Made by a program: the position numbers and the translations under genes. From assembly GCA_003456765.1 (NCBI GenBank), contig DMOT01000163.1, forward strand, positions 1 through 10,917: 10,917 nucleotides of DNA, given 5' to 3'. Under the pieces are notes generated by a model that was not told where the DNA came from, did not search any database, and saw only the letters and a list, made by a program, of their open reading frames with translations. This stretch comes from Bacillota bacterium (GTDB taxonomy: Bacteria; Bacillota; DTU025). Positions 1 to 5,841 of this stretch are shown one piece after another (the first letter of the stretch is position 1; the number at the start of each line of letters is the position of its first letter).

Positions 1-524
1 CCGGCTCCTGCCTCCAACGCCTTTATATTCAGAGGTATCAAGTTATGCCTTCTTGCAGGCAGTACCTCCTTGAGACTCTCAGCTATCGAGTCCATCGATA
101 CGACACGCGTGGCAGCAAGATAGGCCCCAAGCGCACACATGTTGGCCACTCGATCAGATCCCAGTTCAGCAGCCATGTCATTGGCTGGAACTGCAATTAC
201 CCTCACGTCAGAGCGAGTAGGCATTCGGTCTATCAGGGAGCTATTGTATACAAGCACACCCCCTGGCCTGAGCACAGGCTCGAACCTGTCCAGTGAAGGC
301 CTGTTCATTACTATGACTGACAGGGGCTCCGACACAATCGGCGAACCTATGGGATCAGTCGATATCACGACAGAGCAGTTCGCAGTGCCCCCACGCATCT
401 CCGGCCCGTACGAAGGTATCCACGAAACGTTCTTCCCTTCAAACAGCCCCGCGTATGACAGAAGTTGGCCCATTACCATGACGCCCTGACCGCCGAAGCC
501 AGATATGATCAGTTCCTCAAGCAT
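1..524 (-). CDS. 2-oxoacid:ferredoxin oxidoreductase, gamma subunit (3'-truncated by window edge)
   Basis: The gamma subunit of a ferredoxin-dependent 2-oxoacid oxidoreductase, which works with alpha, beta and delta subunits to oxidise a 2-oxoacid and CoA to acyl-CoA, CO2 and reduced ferredoxin in the cytoplasm. The visible protein is about 174 residues and has no stop before the window edge; family members are about 180-190 residues, so only the last few residues are missing. It opens with the glycine-rich GFGGQGV motif (residues 9-15) and carries the family signature SYGPEMRGG followed by TANC (about residues 38-50). The visible end contains the NIKALEAGA segment usual near the C-terminus. 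The ATG at 524 lies inside the last codons of the beta gene (8-nt overlap), and a G-rich ribosome binding site precedes it. The overlap implies translational coupling. Family assignment is firm. The branched-chain substrate is inferred from the neighbours. Confidence 0.92.
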   Translation of the reverse strand, partial: MLEELIISGFGGQGVMVMGQLLSYAGLFEGKNVSWIPSYGPEMRGGTANCSVVISTDPIGSPIVSEPLSVIVMNRPSLDRFEPVLRPGGVLVYNSSLIDRMPTRSDVRVIAVPANDMAAELGSDRVANMCALGAYLAATRVVSMDSIAESLKEVLPARRHNLIPLNIKALEAGA

Positions 525-1272
525 CGTTCTGCCCCCCTTCCGGAGTTCGGAACTCTCCAAGGGGATAGTACGGGATCATGTTCTCTTCCAGCCAGCGCAT
601 TGCCTCATACGGGCCCATTCCCCAGTTTGTCGGGCATGTAGACAGGCACTCGACAAGAGAGAACCCCCCGCCGGCCAGCTGTGTTTCAAACCCCTTCCTT
701 ATCGCGGTCTTCGCCTTCGCGACATTCCCTGGAGATGAAAGCGCAACTCTGGCTACATATGCTGCGCCGGGAATCGTTGCCAGCATCTCCGAGACCCGAA
801 GCGGGCTGCCGCAATGCTCTTTCTGCCTGCCGAAAGGCGCAGTAGTTGCCTTCTGGCCCACCAGAGTAGTCGGAGCCATCTGGCCCCCCGTCATTCCGTA
901 TATCGCGTTATTCACGAATATCACCGTGATCCGTTCGCCTCTCATTGCGGCATGCACTATTTCAGCAGCCCCAATCGAAGCCAGGTCGCCGTCGCCCTGG
1001 TACGCAAAGACGACCGAGTCAGGCACCGATCGCTTTATCCCTGTGGCAACAGCCGGGGCACGCCCGTGTGCTGCCTGCTGGAAGTCGCAGTCGAAGTAGT
1101 CGTATGCGAAGACTGCGCAGCCTACCGGGGCAACTCCGATGGCGCGATCCCTGACTCCCAGGTCATCAATGGCTTCCGCAACTAGCTTGTGTGCAATACC
1201 ATGTGTGCAACCGGGGCAGTAATGCGTCGACCTTGGCTGCAACGACTTCGGAACAGAGTATACCTGCTTCAT
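517..1272 (-). CDS. 2-oxoacid:ferredoxin oxidoreductase, beta (thiamine diphosphate) subunit, Vor-like
   Basis: The catalytic thiamine-diphosphate subunit, 251 residues. The ThDP/Mg binding motif runs from GDGD (93-96) to VNN (120-122), followed by IYGMTGGQ. Four cysteines fit the known [4Fe-4S] ligand pattern of OFOR beta subunits: C19 and C22 in CPGCTHG, C52 in APVGC, and C213 in STCPTNWG. With the alpha subunit it decarboxylates the 2-oxoacid and passes electrons through this cluster to the ferredoxin-like subunit. The length is normal for the short beta type of the valine/ketoglutarate families, so this is not the large fused pyruvate:ferredoxin oxidoreductase. The ATG at 1272 overlaps the alpha stop as ATGA, and the stop overlaps the gamma start. 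The 2-ketoisovalerate (VorA-like) assignment rests on overall similarity and on the butyrate kinase neighbours. A 2-oxoglutarate (Kor) enzyme is the main alternative. Confidence 0.92.
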   Translation of the reverse strand: MKQVYSVPKSLQPRSTHYCPGCTHGIAHKLVAEAIDDLGVRDRAIGVAPVGCAVFAYDYFDCDFQQAAHGRAPAVATGIKRSVPDSVVFAYQGDGDLASIGAAEIVHAAMRGERITVIFVNNAIYGMTGGQMAPTTLVGQKATTAPFGRQKEHCGSPLRVSEMLATIPGAAYVARVALSSPGNVAKAKTAIRKGFETQLAGGGFSLVECLSTCPTNWGMGPYEAMRWLEENMIPYYPLGEFRTPEGGQNDA

Positions 1273-2339
1273 TTCTGCACCTCCGCCCTGGCGATCTCTT
1301 CGACTCGCTCCAGAATGTCGGCAGCTGTCGGAATGACACCGCCGGTGGTGCCATAGAAATGGACTGGAGCTGCTCCAGAGACCGCAACTTTCACATCCTC
1401 GACCATCTGCCCAAGGCTCATTTCCACTGTCAAGAAAGCTCTGGCAGTGCGAGCAACCTCCGCAATCTCATTGTACGGAAACGGAGATACCGTTATGGGG
1501 CGGATAATCCCAACCTTGAGCCCTGCAGCGCGGGCCCTATCCATCACAGACCGACACACCCTTGCAGTGGTTCCATAGGCCACCAGCACAATGTCGGCAT
1601 CATCAGTCTTCGTCTTCTCGCACATCACTTCATTCTTCTTCGCCTGTTCAAACCGCTCAGCTATCTTCAGATTGTGTTTGAACAGCGCCTCGGGCTGAAG
1701 GTAGATGGAGTTGATCAGACGGGGAGCGCGTCCATCCTTCGCCCCGGTGGTAGCCCAATCCTTGGGCGGAACTTCCCTTGGAGCGGGCTCACGGAACTCA
1801 ACGGGTTCCATCATCTGGCCAAGCACTCCATCTCCCAGAATCATCACAGGCATTCGGTATGTTTCAGCCACATCAAACGCCTGCATCGTCAGGTCAACCA
1901 TTTCCTGAATGGACGCCGGCGCATATACGATCGTATAGTAATCACCATGCCCTCCGCCCTTTACGGCCTGGAAATAGTCGCTTTGAGCAGGCTGAATTCC
2001 ACCCAGCCCAGGTCCTCCACGGACCATGTTGACTATGAGGCACGGTAATTCAGCTCCGGCAATGTAGGATATTCCTTCCTGTTTGAGGCTTATGCCAGGG
2101 CTCGATGATGAAGTCATTACGCGCGCTCCGGTTCCGGCGGCTCCGTACACCATGTTGATAGCCGCCACTTCACTTTCAGCCTGCAGAAACAGGCCGCCGA
2201 CTTCAGGTAGCCTTCGGGCCATGTACTCAGGGATTTCGTTCTGGGGAGTTATCGGATACCCGAAGAAGTACCTGCACCCAGCCCTGACGGCAGCCTCAGC
2301 AACGGCTTCATTTCCCTTAAACAACTTACGTTCTGCCAT
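1269..2339 (-). CDS. vorB: 2-oxoacid:ferredoxin oxidoreductase, alpha subunit, Vor-like (3-methyl-2-oxobutanoate)
   Basis: The alpha subunit, 356 residues. It holds the pyrimidine-side thiamine diphosphate and CoA binding parts of the oxidoreductase. The N-terminal domain contains GYPITPQ (27-33), then AESEVAAINMVYGAAGTGARVMTS-type sequence (split here only by position), SSPGISLKQEG, and MVRGGPGLGG, all diagnostic for this family. A C-terminal domain with VAYGTTARVCR and GIIRPITVSPFP follows. The combination, with GHGDY after the glycine-rich stretch, resembles proteins annotated as 3-methyl-2-oxobutanoate dehydrogenase VorB. The ATG at 2339 has a GGAGGG site 8 nt upstream and starts 14 nt after the ferredoxin stop. 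The stop shares ATGA with the beta start. The likely role is oxidative decarboxylation of branched-chain 2-oxoacids to isobutyryl-, isovaleryl- and 2-methylbutyryl-CoA. Substrate preference cannot be read from sequence alone. Confidence 0.92.
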   Translation of the reverse strand: MAERKLFKGNEAVAEAAVRAGCRYFFGYPITPQNEIPEYMARRLPEVGGLFLQAESEVAAINMVYGAAGTGARVMTSSSSPGISLKQEGISYIAGAELPCLIVNMVRGGPGLGGIQPAQSDYFQAVKGGGHGDYYTIVYAPASIQEMVDLTMQAFDVAETYRMPVMILGDGVLGQMMEPVEFREPAPREVPPKDWATTGAKDGRAPRLINSIYLQPEALFKHNLKIAERFEQAKKNEVMCEKTKTDDADIVLVAYGTTARVCRSVMDRARAAGLKVGIIRPITVSPFPYNEIAEVARTARAFLTVEMSLGQMVEDVKVAVSGAAPVHFYGTTGGVIPTAADILERVEEIARAEVQK

Positions 2340-2353
2340 GCATACTGCCCTCC

Positions 2354-2560
2354 TCAGGGTTTGAATACTTCGATTACAGCATCAGGGCACATCCGTGCAC
2401 AGATCCCGCAGGAGATGCAGTTTTCCTCATCTGCGAGCACAGCAGGATGGTAGCCCTTAGCATTTATCCGGTCTGCCATTACTATCACTTTCCTGGGACA
2501 GAACTGAACACACAGTTCACATCCCTTGCACTTTTCCTCGTCAAATACTACTTTCGTCAT
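2354..2560 (-). CDS. 2[4Fe-4S] ferredoxin-like delta subunit of the 2-oxoacid oxidoreductase
   Basis: A 68-residue ferredoxin-type protein with two complete CX2CX2CX3CP motifs: C11, C14, C17, C21 and C48, C51, C54, C58. Each should bind a cubane [4Fe-4S] cluster, with the last cysteine of one motif completing the partner cluster. It sits directly upstream of the alpha gene. In four-subunit Vor/Kor/Por enzymes this is the delta subunit, which relays electrons from the beta-subunit cluster to free ferredoxin. About 26 residues separate the motifs, longer than in minimal clostridial ferredoxins, which suits a subunit role. The ATG at 2560 overlaps the stop of the upstream butyrate kinase as ATGA, and its GGAGG site lies inside that gene's glycine-rich last codons. 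A free ferredoxin encoded in the operon is possible but less likely. Confidence 0.9.
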   Translation of the reverse strand: MTKVVFDEEKCKGCELCVQFCPRKVIVMADRINAKGYHPAVLADEENCISCGICARMCPDAVIEVFKP

Positions 2561-3645
2561 CGGCCGCCTCCTCCCAACATCATTCGTTTGGGCTTCTCAT
2601 GACCCCGGAGGACCCTGAGGCCTGCATCGGCCAACGCCTCCATCTCACATTCACCCGGATAGACTATTATGTCAGCAATGAACTCGACTCGCTCTCGAAT
2701 CCAGGCTACAAGCATCTCCGAGTTTGCAGCACCTCCGGTAAGGATGATTGCATCTACATCCCCCGCGAGAGCACAGGCCACACGCCCTATCTCCTTTGAT
2801 ACCTGGTAGGCCATGCCTTCATAGCAAAGTCTGGCATAATCATCCCCTTCCTCAACCCGCTTCTCCACATCCAATAAAGAGTTCGTTCCAAGGTACGCCA
2901 CCAGGCCGCCTTGTCCGGTCACCTTCCGTCTCATCTCCGCCTCTGTGTATTTCCCTGAGAAACAGAGCTTCACCAGAGACGTATTGGGCAGGCTTCCGGA
3001 TCGTTCTGATGAATAGGGGCCCTCTCCGTCCAGCGCATTGCTGACCTCAACAACGCGCCCATGCCTGTGCCCACCTATGCTTATGCCGCCACCTAGGTGC
3101 ACTACTATGAAATTGCATTCCTCATAGGTCCGTCCCATTTTTCGCGCAGCCTTTCTAGCCACTGCCTTTTGGTTCAGGGCATGAAAGACGCTTCTGCGCT
3201 CAATGTCGGGAATGCCTGTCATGCGGGCTATGTCATCGAGTTCATCGGTTGTTGTTGCATCAGCAATATAGGAGGGAATTCCCAGGTTGTCGGCTATCTC
3301 CCGGGCAATGATACCCCCAAGGCTGGAGGCATGGTTCCACCCCCATTTGTAGAGGGCATCGATTAGCACGTCATCTACGATGTAGACCCCGCCTTCCATG
3401 GGGGGCAATACGCCACCGCGCCCAACCACGGCTAATAGAGCATCCGCGGGAATCGGCCCTCTTTCCATGAAGTCGAGAACGGCTTCCTTTCTCATGTCAA
3501 ACTGGTCAAAGATGCGGGGGTAGGAAGCAATGAGAGCGGCATCATGTCTCAGAGTTTCGGATGCCACAGACTGGTCGCCGTCGAAAACGGCTACTTTCGT
3601 TGAAGTGGACCCGGGGTTTATGACAAGAACCCTGTAGTCGCTCAC
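2557..3645 (-). CDS. buk: Butyrate kinase, canonical copy
   Basis: A butyrate (branched-chain fatty acid) kinase of the acetokinase/ASKHA superfamily, 362 residues from the chosen start. It converts butyryl- or isobutyryl-phosphate plus ADP to the acid plus ATP. Visible motifs are the N-terminal phosphate-binding NPGSTSTK (10-17), the TDELDDIARMTG region, FHALNQKAVARKAA (HALNQKA at 155-161), HLGGGISIGGH (183-193), the GEGP...ERSG segment, and the C-terminal PGECEMEAL. All match ordinary butyrate kinases. An upstream in-frame GTG at 3654 exists, but it lies within the GGAGG site. The GTG at 3645 has that site exactly 8 nt upstream and begins the protein just before the first beta strand, so I prefer it. 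The gene starts 17 nt after ptb and overlaps the ferredoxin gene by 4 nt. The branched-chain role is inferred from the Vor genes downstream. Confidence 0.93.
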   Translation of the reverse strand: MSDYRVLVINPGSTSTKVAVFDGDQSVASETLRHDAALIASYPRIFDQFDMRKEAVLDFMERGPIPADALLAVVGRGGVLPPMEGGVYIVDDVLIDALYKWGWNHASSLGGIIAREIADNLGIPSYIADATTTDELDDIARMTGIPDIERRSVFHALNQKAVARKAARKMGRTYEECNFIVVHLGGGISIGGHRHGRVVEVSNALDGEGPYSSERSGSLPNTSLVKLCFSGKYTEAEMRRKVTGQGGLVAYLGTNSLLDVEKRVEEGDDYARLCYEGMAYQVSKEIGRVACALAGDVDAIILTGGAANSEMLVAWIRERVEFIADIIVYPGECEMEALADAGLRVLRGHEKPKRMMLGGGGR

Positions 3646-3653
3646 CCCAACCA

Positions 3654-3658
3654 CCTCC
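3654..3658 (-). promoter_or_regulatory. Ribosome binding site deciding the buk start
   Basis: GGAGG on the minus strand, ending 8 nt before the GTG at 3645. It overlaps the alternative GTG at 3654, so a start there would have no usable site. Confidence 0.65.
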
Positions 3659-3662
3659 GTTA

Positions 3663-4559
3663 CTATGACGTTGCGATAGCCAGGGCAAGCGAGTTCAGCC
3701 TGGCTTCGGGAGAATCCGAGCGAGATGTGAGCACAATCGGGGCGCGAGCCCCCGTCACCACAGCCGCTGTCTCAACCTGGCCAAAGTAGACCAAAGTTTT
3801 GTATATGACGTTTCCTGCAACGATGTTCGGAGCAAGGAGTATGTCTGCTCGTCCGGCAACAGGGCCTCCAACTCCCTTGTGCTCTGCAGACTCCCGGCAG
3901 ACTGCGTTGTCGAGGCCCAGCGGGCCGTCTACTATGCATCCGCTTATCTGACCCCTATCGCTCATCTTGGCAAGCGCCGCCGCATCCACAGTTTCAGGCA
4001 TGTCTGGGTTCACGACCTCTACAGTGGCGATGCATGCGACCTTCGGCATTTCATTCTCTAGCTTGTGGGCCACACCGATAGCATTCTGAATTATCTGCAC
4101 CTTGTCTTGAAGGGTAGGCGCAACTACCATGGCGCCATCTGTCATGTAGATCAGCCTATCGTATCTGGGAGACTTAAAGACCGCAACGTGGCTTAAGAGC
4201 CTCCCGGTGCGAAGGCCGACCTCCTTGTTCAGTACTGCTCTCAAGAAATCGGCCGTCGGAATAAGTCCCTTCATAAGGATGCCCGCCTGCCCGGAACTGA
4301 CTAGTTCGACTGCACGCAATGCAGCAATCCTCGGGTCAGGTTCATGCAACACTTCTAGATCAGAGAGCCTCAGCCCCGTCTGAGACGCCATCGAGGCTAT
4401 CAGCTCTTCATCGCCTACAAGTACAAACTCTCCCATCCCAATTTCCCGGGCCATCTGAACAGCTTCAAGTACATCGCGGTCTTGCGCGGCTGCAATTGCT
4501 ACCTTGGCTGACGGGCGCTGCTTTGCGCGCGCCACAACTTCATCGAAGGTTGCAAGCAT
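3663..4559 (-). CDS. ptb: Phosphate butyryltransferase
   Basis: Exchanges CoA for phosphate on butyryl-CoA or branched-chain acyl-CoA, giving the acyl phosphate used by the flanking kinases. It has 298 residues, the usual length, and belongs to the phosphate acetyl/butyryltransferase fold. Recognisable segments are the N-terminal KVAIAAAQDRDVLEAV, then ILMKGLIPTADFLRAVLNKEVGLR, LLSHVAVF, a TDGAM segment, IVDGPLGLDNAV, and the C-terminal ILLAPNIVAGNVIYKTL followed by the VVTGARAPIVLTSR end. The reading frame extends upstream to a TTG at 4577 and an ATG at 4565. The GGGAGG site sits 8 nt before the ATG at 4559, which gives the usual N-terminus, so that start is chosen. It is the only acyltransferase between two kinase genes, with gaps of about 48 nt (from the divergent kinase) and 17 nt (to the canonical one). 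Confidence 0.94.
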   Translation of the reverse strand: MLATFDEVVARAKQRPSAKVAIAAAQDRDVLEAVQMAREIGMGEFVLVGDEELIASMASQTGLRLSDLEVLHEPDPRIAALRAVELVSSGQAGILMKGLIPTADFLRAVLNKEVGLRTGRLLSHVAVFKSPRYDRLIYMTDGAMVVAPTLQDKVQIIQNAIGVAHKLENEMPKVACIATVEVVNPDMPETVDAAALAKMSDRGQISGCIVDGPLGLDNAVCRESAEHKGVGGPVAGRADILLAPNIVAGNVIYKTLVYFGQVETAAVVTGARAPIVLTSRSDSPEARLNSLALAIATS

Positions 4560-4567
4560 AGTCATCT

Positions 4568-4573
4568 CCTCCC
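4568..4573 (-). promoter_or_regulatory. Ribosome binding site deciding the ptb start
   Basis: GGGAGG on the minus strand, 8 nt before the ATG at 4559. The ATG at 4565 lies only 2 nt from it and the TTG at 4577 lies upstream of it. Confidence 0.65.
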
Positions 4574-4604
4574 TCAAGTCTTGTGTTCGGATGGGGCTGT
4601 CACA

Positions 4605-4619
4605 GCGTCAAACTGACGC
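4605..4619 (-). repeat. Short perfect inverted repeat over the end of the first butyrate kinase
   Basis: GCGTCA, three bases, then TGACGC: a 6-bp perfect stem that contains the kinase stop codon at 4608-4610. No U-tract follows, so it is not an intrinsic terminator. It could be an mRNA-processing or stabilising hairpin, or chance. Confidence 0.3.
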
Positions 4620-5705
4620 ATATGATCTTGCTTCTTCCTCTCCGGCAAGCACTCGCATGGCGCTGCGTGCCAGGGCTTCCATCTCGTTCTCTCCTGGGAA
4701 TGCAATAATTGGAGCAATGAAGCTGCATCTCTCTCTTATGTGTCCTACCAGACGCTCCCAGGCTGCAAGCCCTCCGGTGAGAGCAATAGCATCAACACTT
4801 CCACAAAGGACTGTTGCCATGGCCCCTATCTCCTTGGATATCTGGTAGGCCATAACCTTCTCAACCCTGGCCGCACATGCATCTCCAGCCAGGATCCTCC
4901 TTTCCACCTCCCGGGCATCCGTCGTCCCGAGGTGTGCGAGAAGCCCGCTTCCATGTGTTAGCAAATGCAGCAGTTCATCTTCAGTGTACTTCCCTGAATA
5001 GCACAGGGTTATCAGATCGCTCATGGGCAGAGATCCTGAACGTTCCGGTGAAAACGGGCCCTCATCGTCGGCACCGTTTGCATCGACCATCTTCCCTGAT
5101 TTTACAGGGCATATTGATATTCCACTGCCCAGGTGAGCGACTACTAGATCTACATCCTCCACTGCCCTGCCCAGGCTCTCGGCAGCCTTGGCTGCAGTGC
5201 TTCGTATTGAGAGCGCGTGCAGCTTCGACAGACGCGAGATATCCGGCAGACCCGACAGTCTGGCCAATGGCCCATACTCATCGACGGTGATAGGATCGGC
5301 AAAATAGGCGCGAACCCCAATCGAATCCGCGAAAGCACGGGCGATTGGACCGGCCAAATTGGCAGCATGTTCCGTAGAAGGGCGGTTGAGCAGATCATCC
5401 ACTACAACGTCATCTATGGAGTAGACGCCTCCGGGCACTGGCTTGAGAGCACCGCCACGGGAAATGACGGCGTCAATTCCGTCAAGCACGATGTTATTGG
5501 CCTCAAGACTCTTGAGCACCATATCCTTACGGTATTCTAGTTGATCGGAGATTCTGGCATACTGCGCCAGTTCATCGGGAGGGTGTTGTATGTTGTCTGA
5601 ACAGACCAGCTTGCAGCCGCTGAAGACCGCTACTTTGGTGGACGTGGAACCTGTGTTTACCACGAGAACTGAATAAGTCCGACTAGTACATCCCAACGGA
5701 CCCAC
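4608..5705 (-). CDS. Butyrate kinase family protein, divergent copy
   Basis: A second acetokinase-family acyl kinase of 365 residues, collinear with the downstream canonical copy but clearly diverged. Conserved parts are GSTSTKVAVF (19-28), the VDEYGPLARLSGLPDI region, GPFSPERSGSLP (216-227), CYSGKYTEDEL, YQISKEIG, LTGG and the C-terminal PGENEMEAL. Departures occur where the other copy keeps family consensus: NTGS instead of NPGS, HALSIRS (163-169) instead of HALNQKA, and HLGSGISICPV (191-201) instead of HLGGGISIGGH. The fold and ATP site look intact, so it is probably an active acyl kinase with different substrate preference, but this is inference. It is the first gene of the operon. The start is uncertain: the GTG at 5705 is only 2 nt from a GGAAGG site, while a TTG at 5696 is 11 nt from it. 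Either leaves a short N-terminal extension. Confidence 0.85.
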   Translation of the reverse strand: MGPLGCTSRTYSVLVVNTGSTSTKVAVFSGCKLVCSDNIQHPPDELAQYARISDQLEYRKDMVLKSLEANNIVLDGIDAVISRGGALKPVPGGVYSIDDVVVDDLLNRPSTEHAANLAGPIARAFADSIGVRAYFADPITVDEYGPLARLSGLPDISRLSKLHALSIRSTAAKAAESLGRAVEDVDLVVAHLGSGISICPVKSGKMVDANGADDEGPFSPERSGSLPMSDLITLCYSGKYTEDELLHLLTHGSGLLAHLGTTDAREVERRILAGDACAARVEKVMAYQISKEIGAMATVLCGSVDAIALTGGLAAWERLVGHIRERCSFIAPIIAFPGENEMEALARSAMRVLAGEEEARSYASV

Positions 5706-5735
5706 CGCCTTCCCAAGTCGTACACACTTATCTAT

Positions 5736-5764
5736 ATTCTACTCTGGCAAGCAAGTCCCTTCAA
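5736..5764 (-). promoter_or_regulatory. Candidate promoter of the buk-ptb-buk-vor operon
   Basis: A -35 box TTGAAG (5764-5759, four of six consensus bases), a 17-bp spacer and a -10 box TAGAAT (5741-5736, five of six) on the minus strand. Transcription would start near 5729, leaving a leader of about 24 nt before the first kinase gene. The -35 box overlaps the U-tract end of the pnp terminator. The spacing is ideal and the position is the only gap before the operon. Not confirmed by data. Confidence 0.55.
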
Positions 5765-5792
5765 AAACAAAAAAGCCGGAACTACTCCGGCT
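5762..5792 (-). terminator. Intrinsic terminator after pnp
   Basis: On the minus strand, AGCCGGA (5792-5786), a 5-nt loop and TCCGGCT (5780-5774) form a perfect 7-bp G+C-rich stem. It runs straight into a T-rich tract (six T, G, five T). It lies about 50 nt after the pnp stop and separates the rpsO-pnp transcript from the catabolic operon. Confidence 0.88.
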
Positions 5793-5841
5793 ATCTTGCT
5801 GCGAGGGCTGATCGGGCTATTCCCGTTCCCACTTCCCTCTC

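Noticed and set aside
1191..2048. Long plus-strand open frame of 285 codons
   Set aside because: It lies wholly opposite the well-recognised oxidoreductase alpha and beta genes. It has no recognisable motif and a composition typical of an antisense shadow in G+C-rich DNA.
4608..5705. First kinase as a pseudogene
   Set aside because: It has no frameshift or internal stop, a normal length, and conserved ERSG and PGExEMEAL segments. Divergence alone does not show loss of function.
2557..5705. Acetate kinase and phosphotransacetylase instead of Buk and Ptb
   Set aside because: Acetate kinases are about 400 residues with a different N-terminal consensus. The lengths of about 360 and 298 residues and the motifs here fit butyrate kinase and phosphate butyryltransferase.
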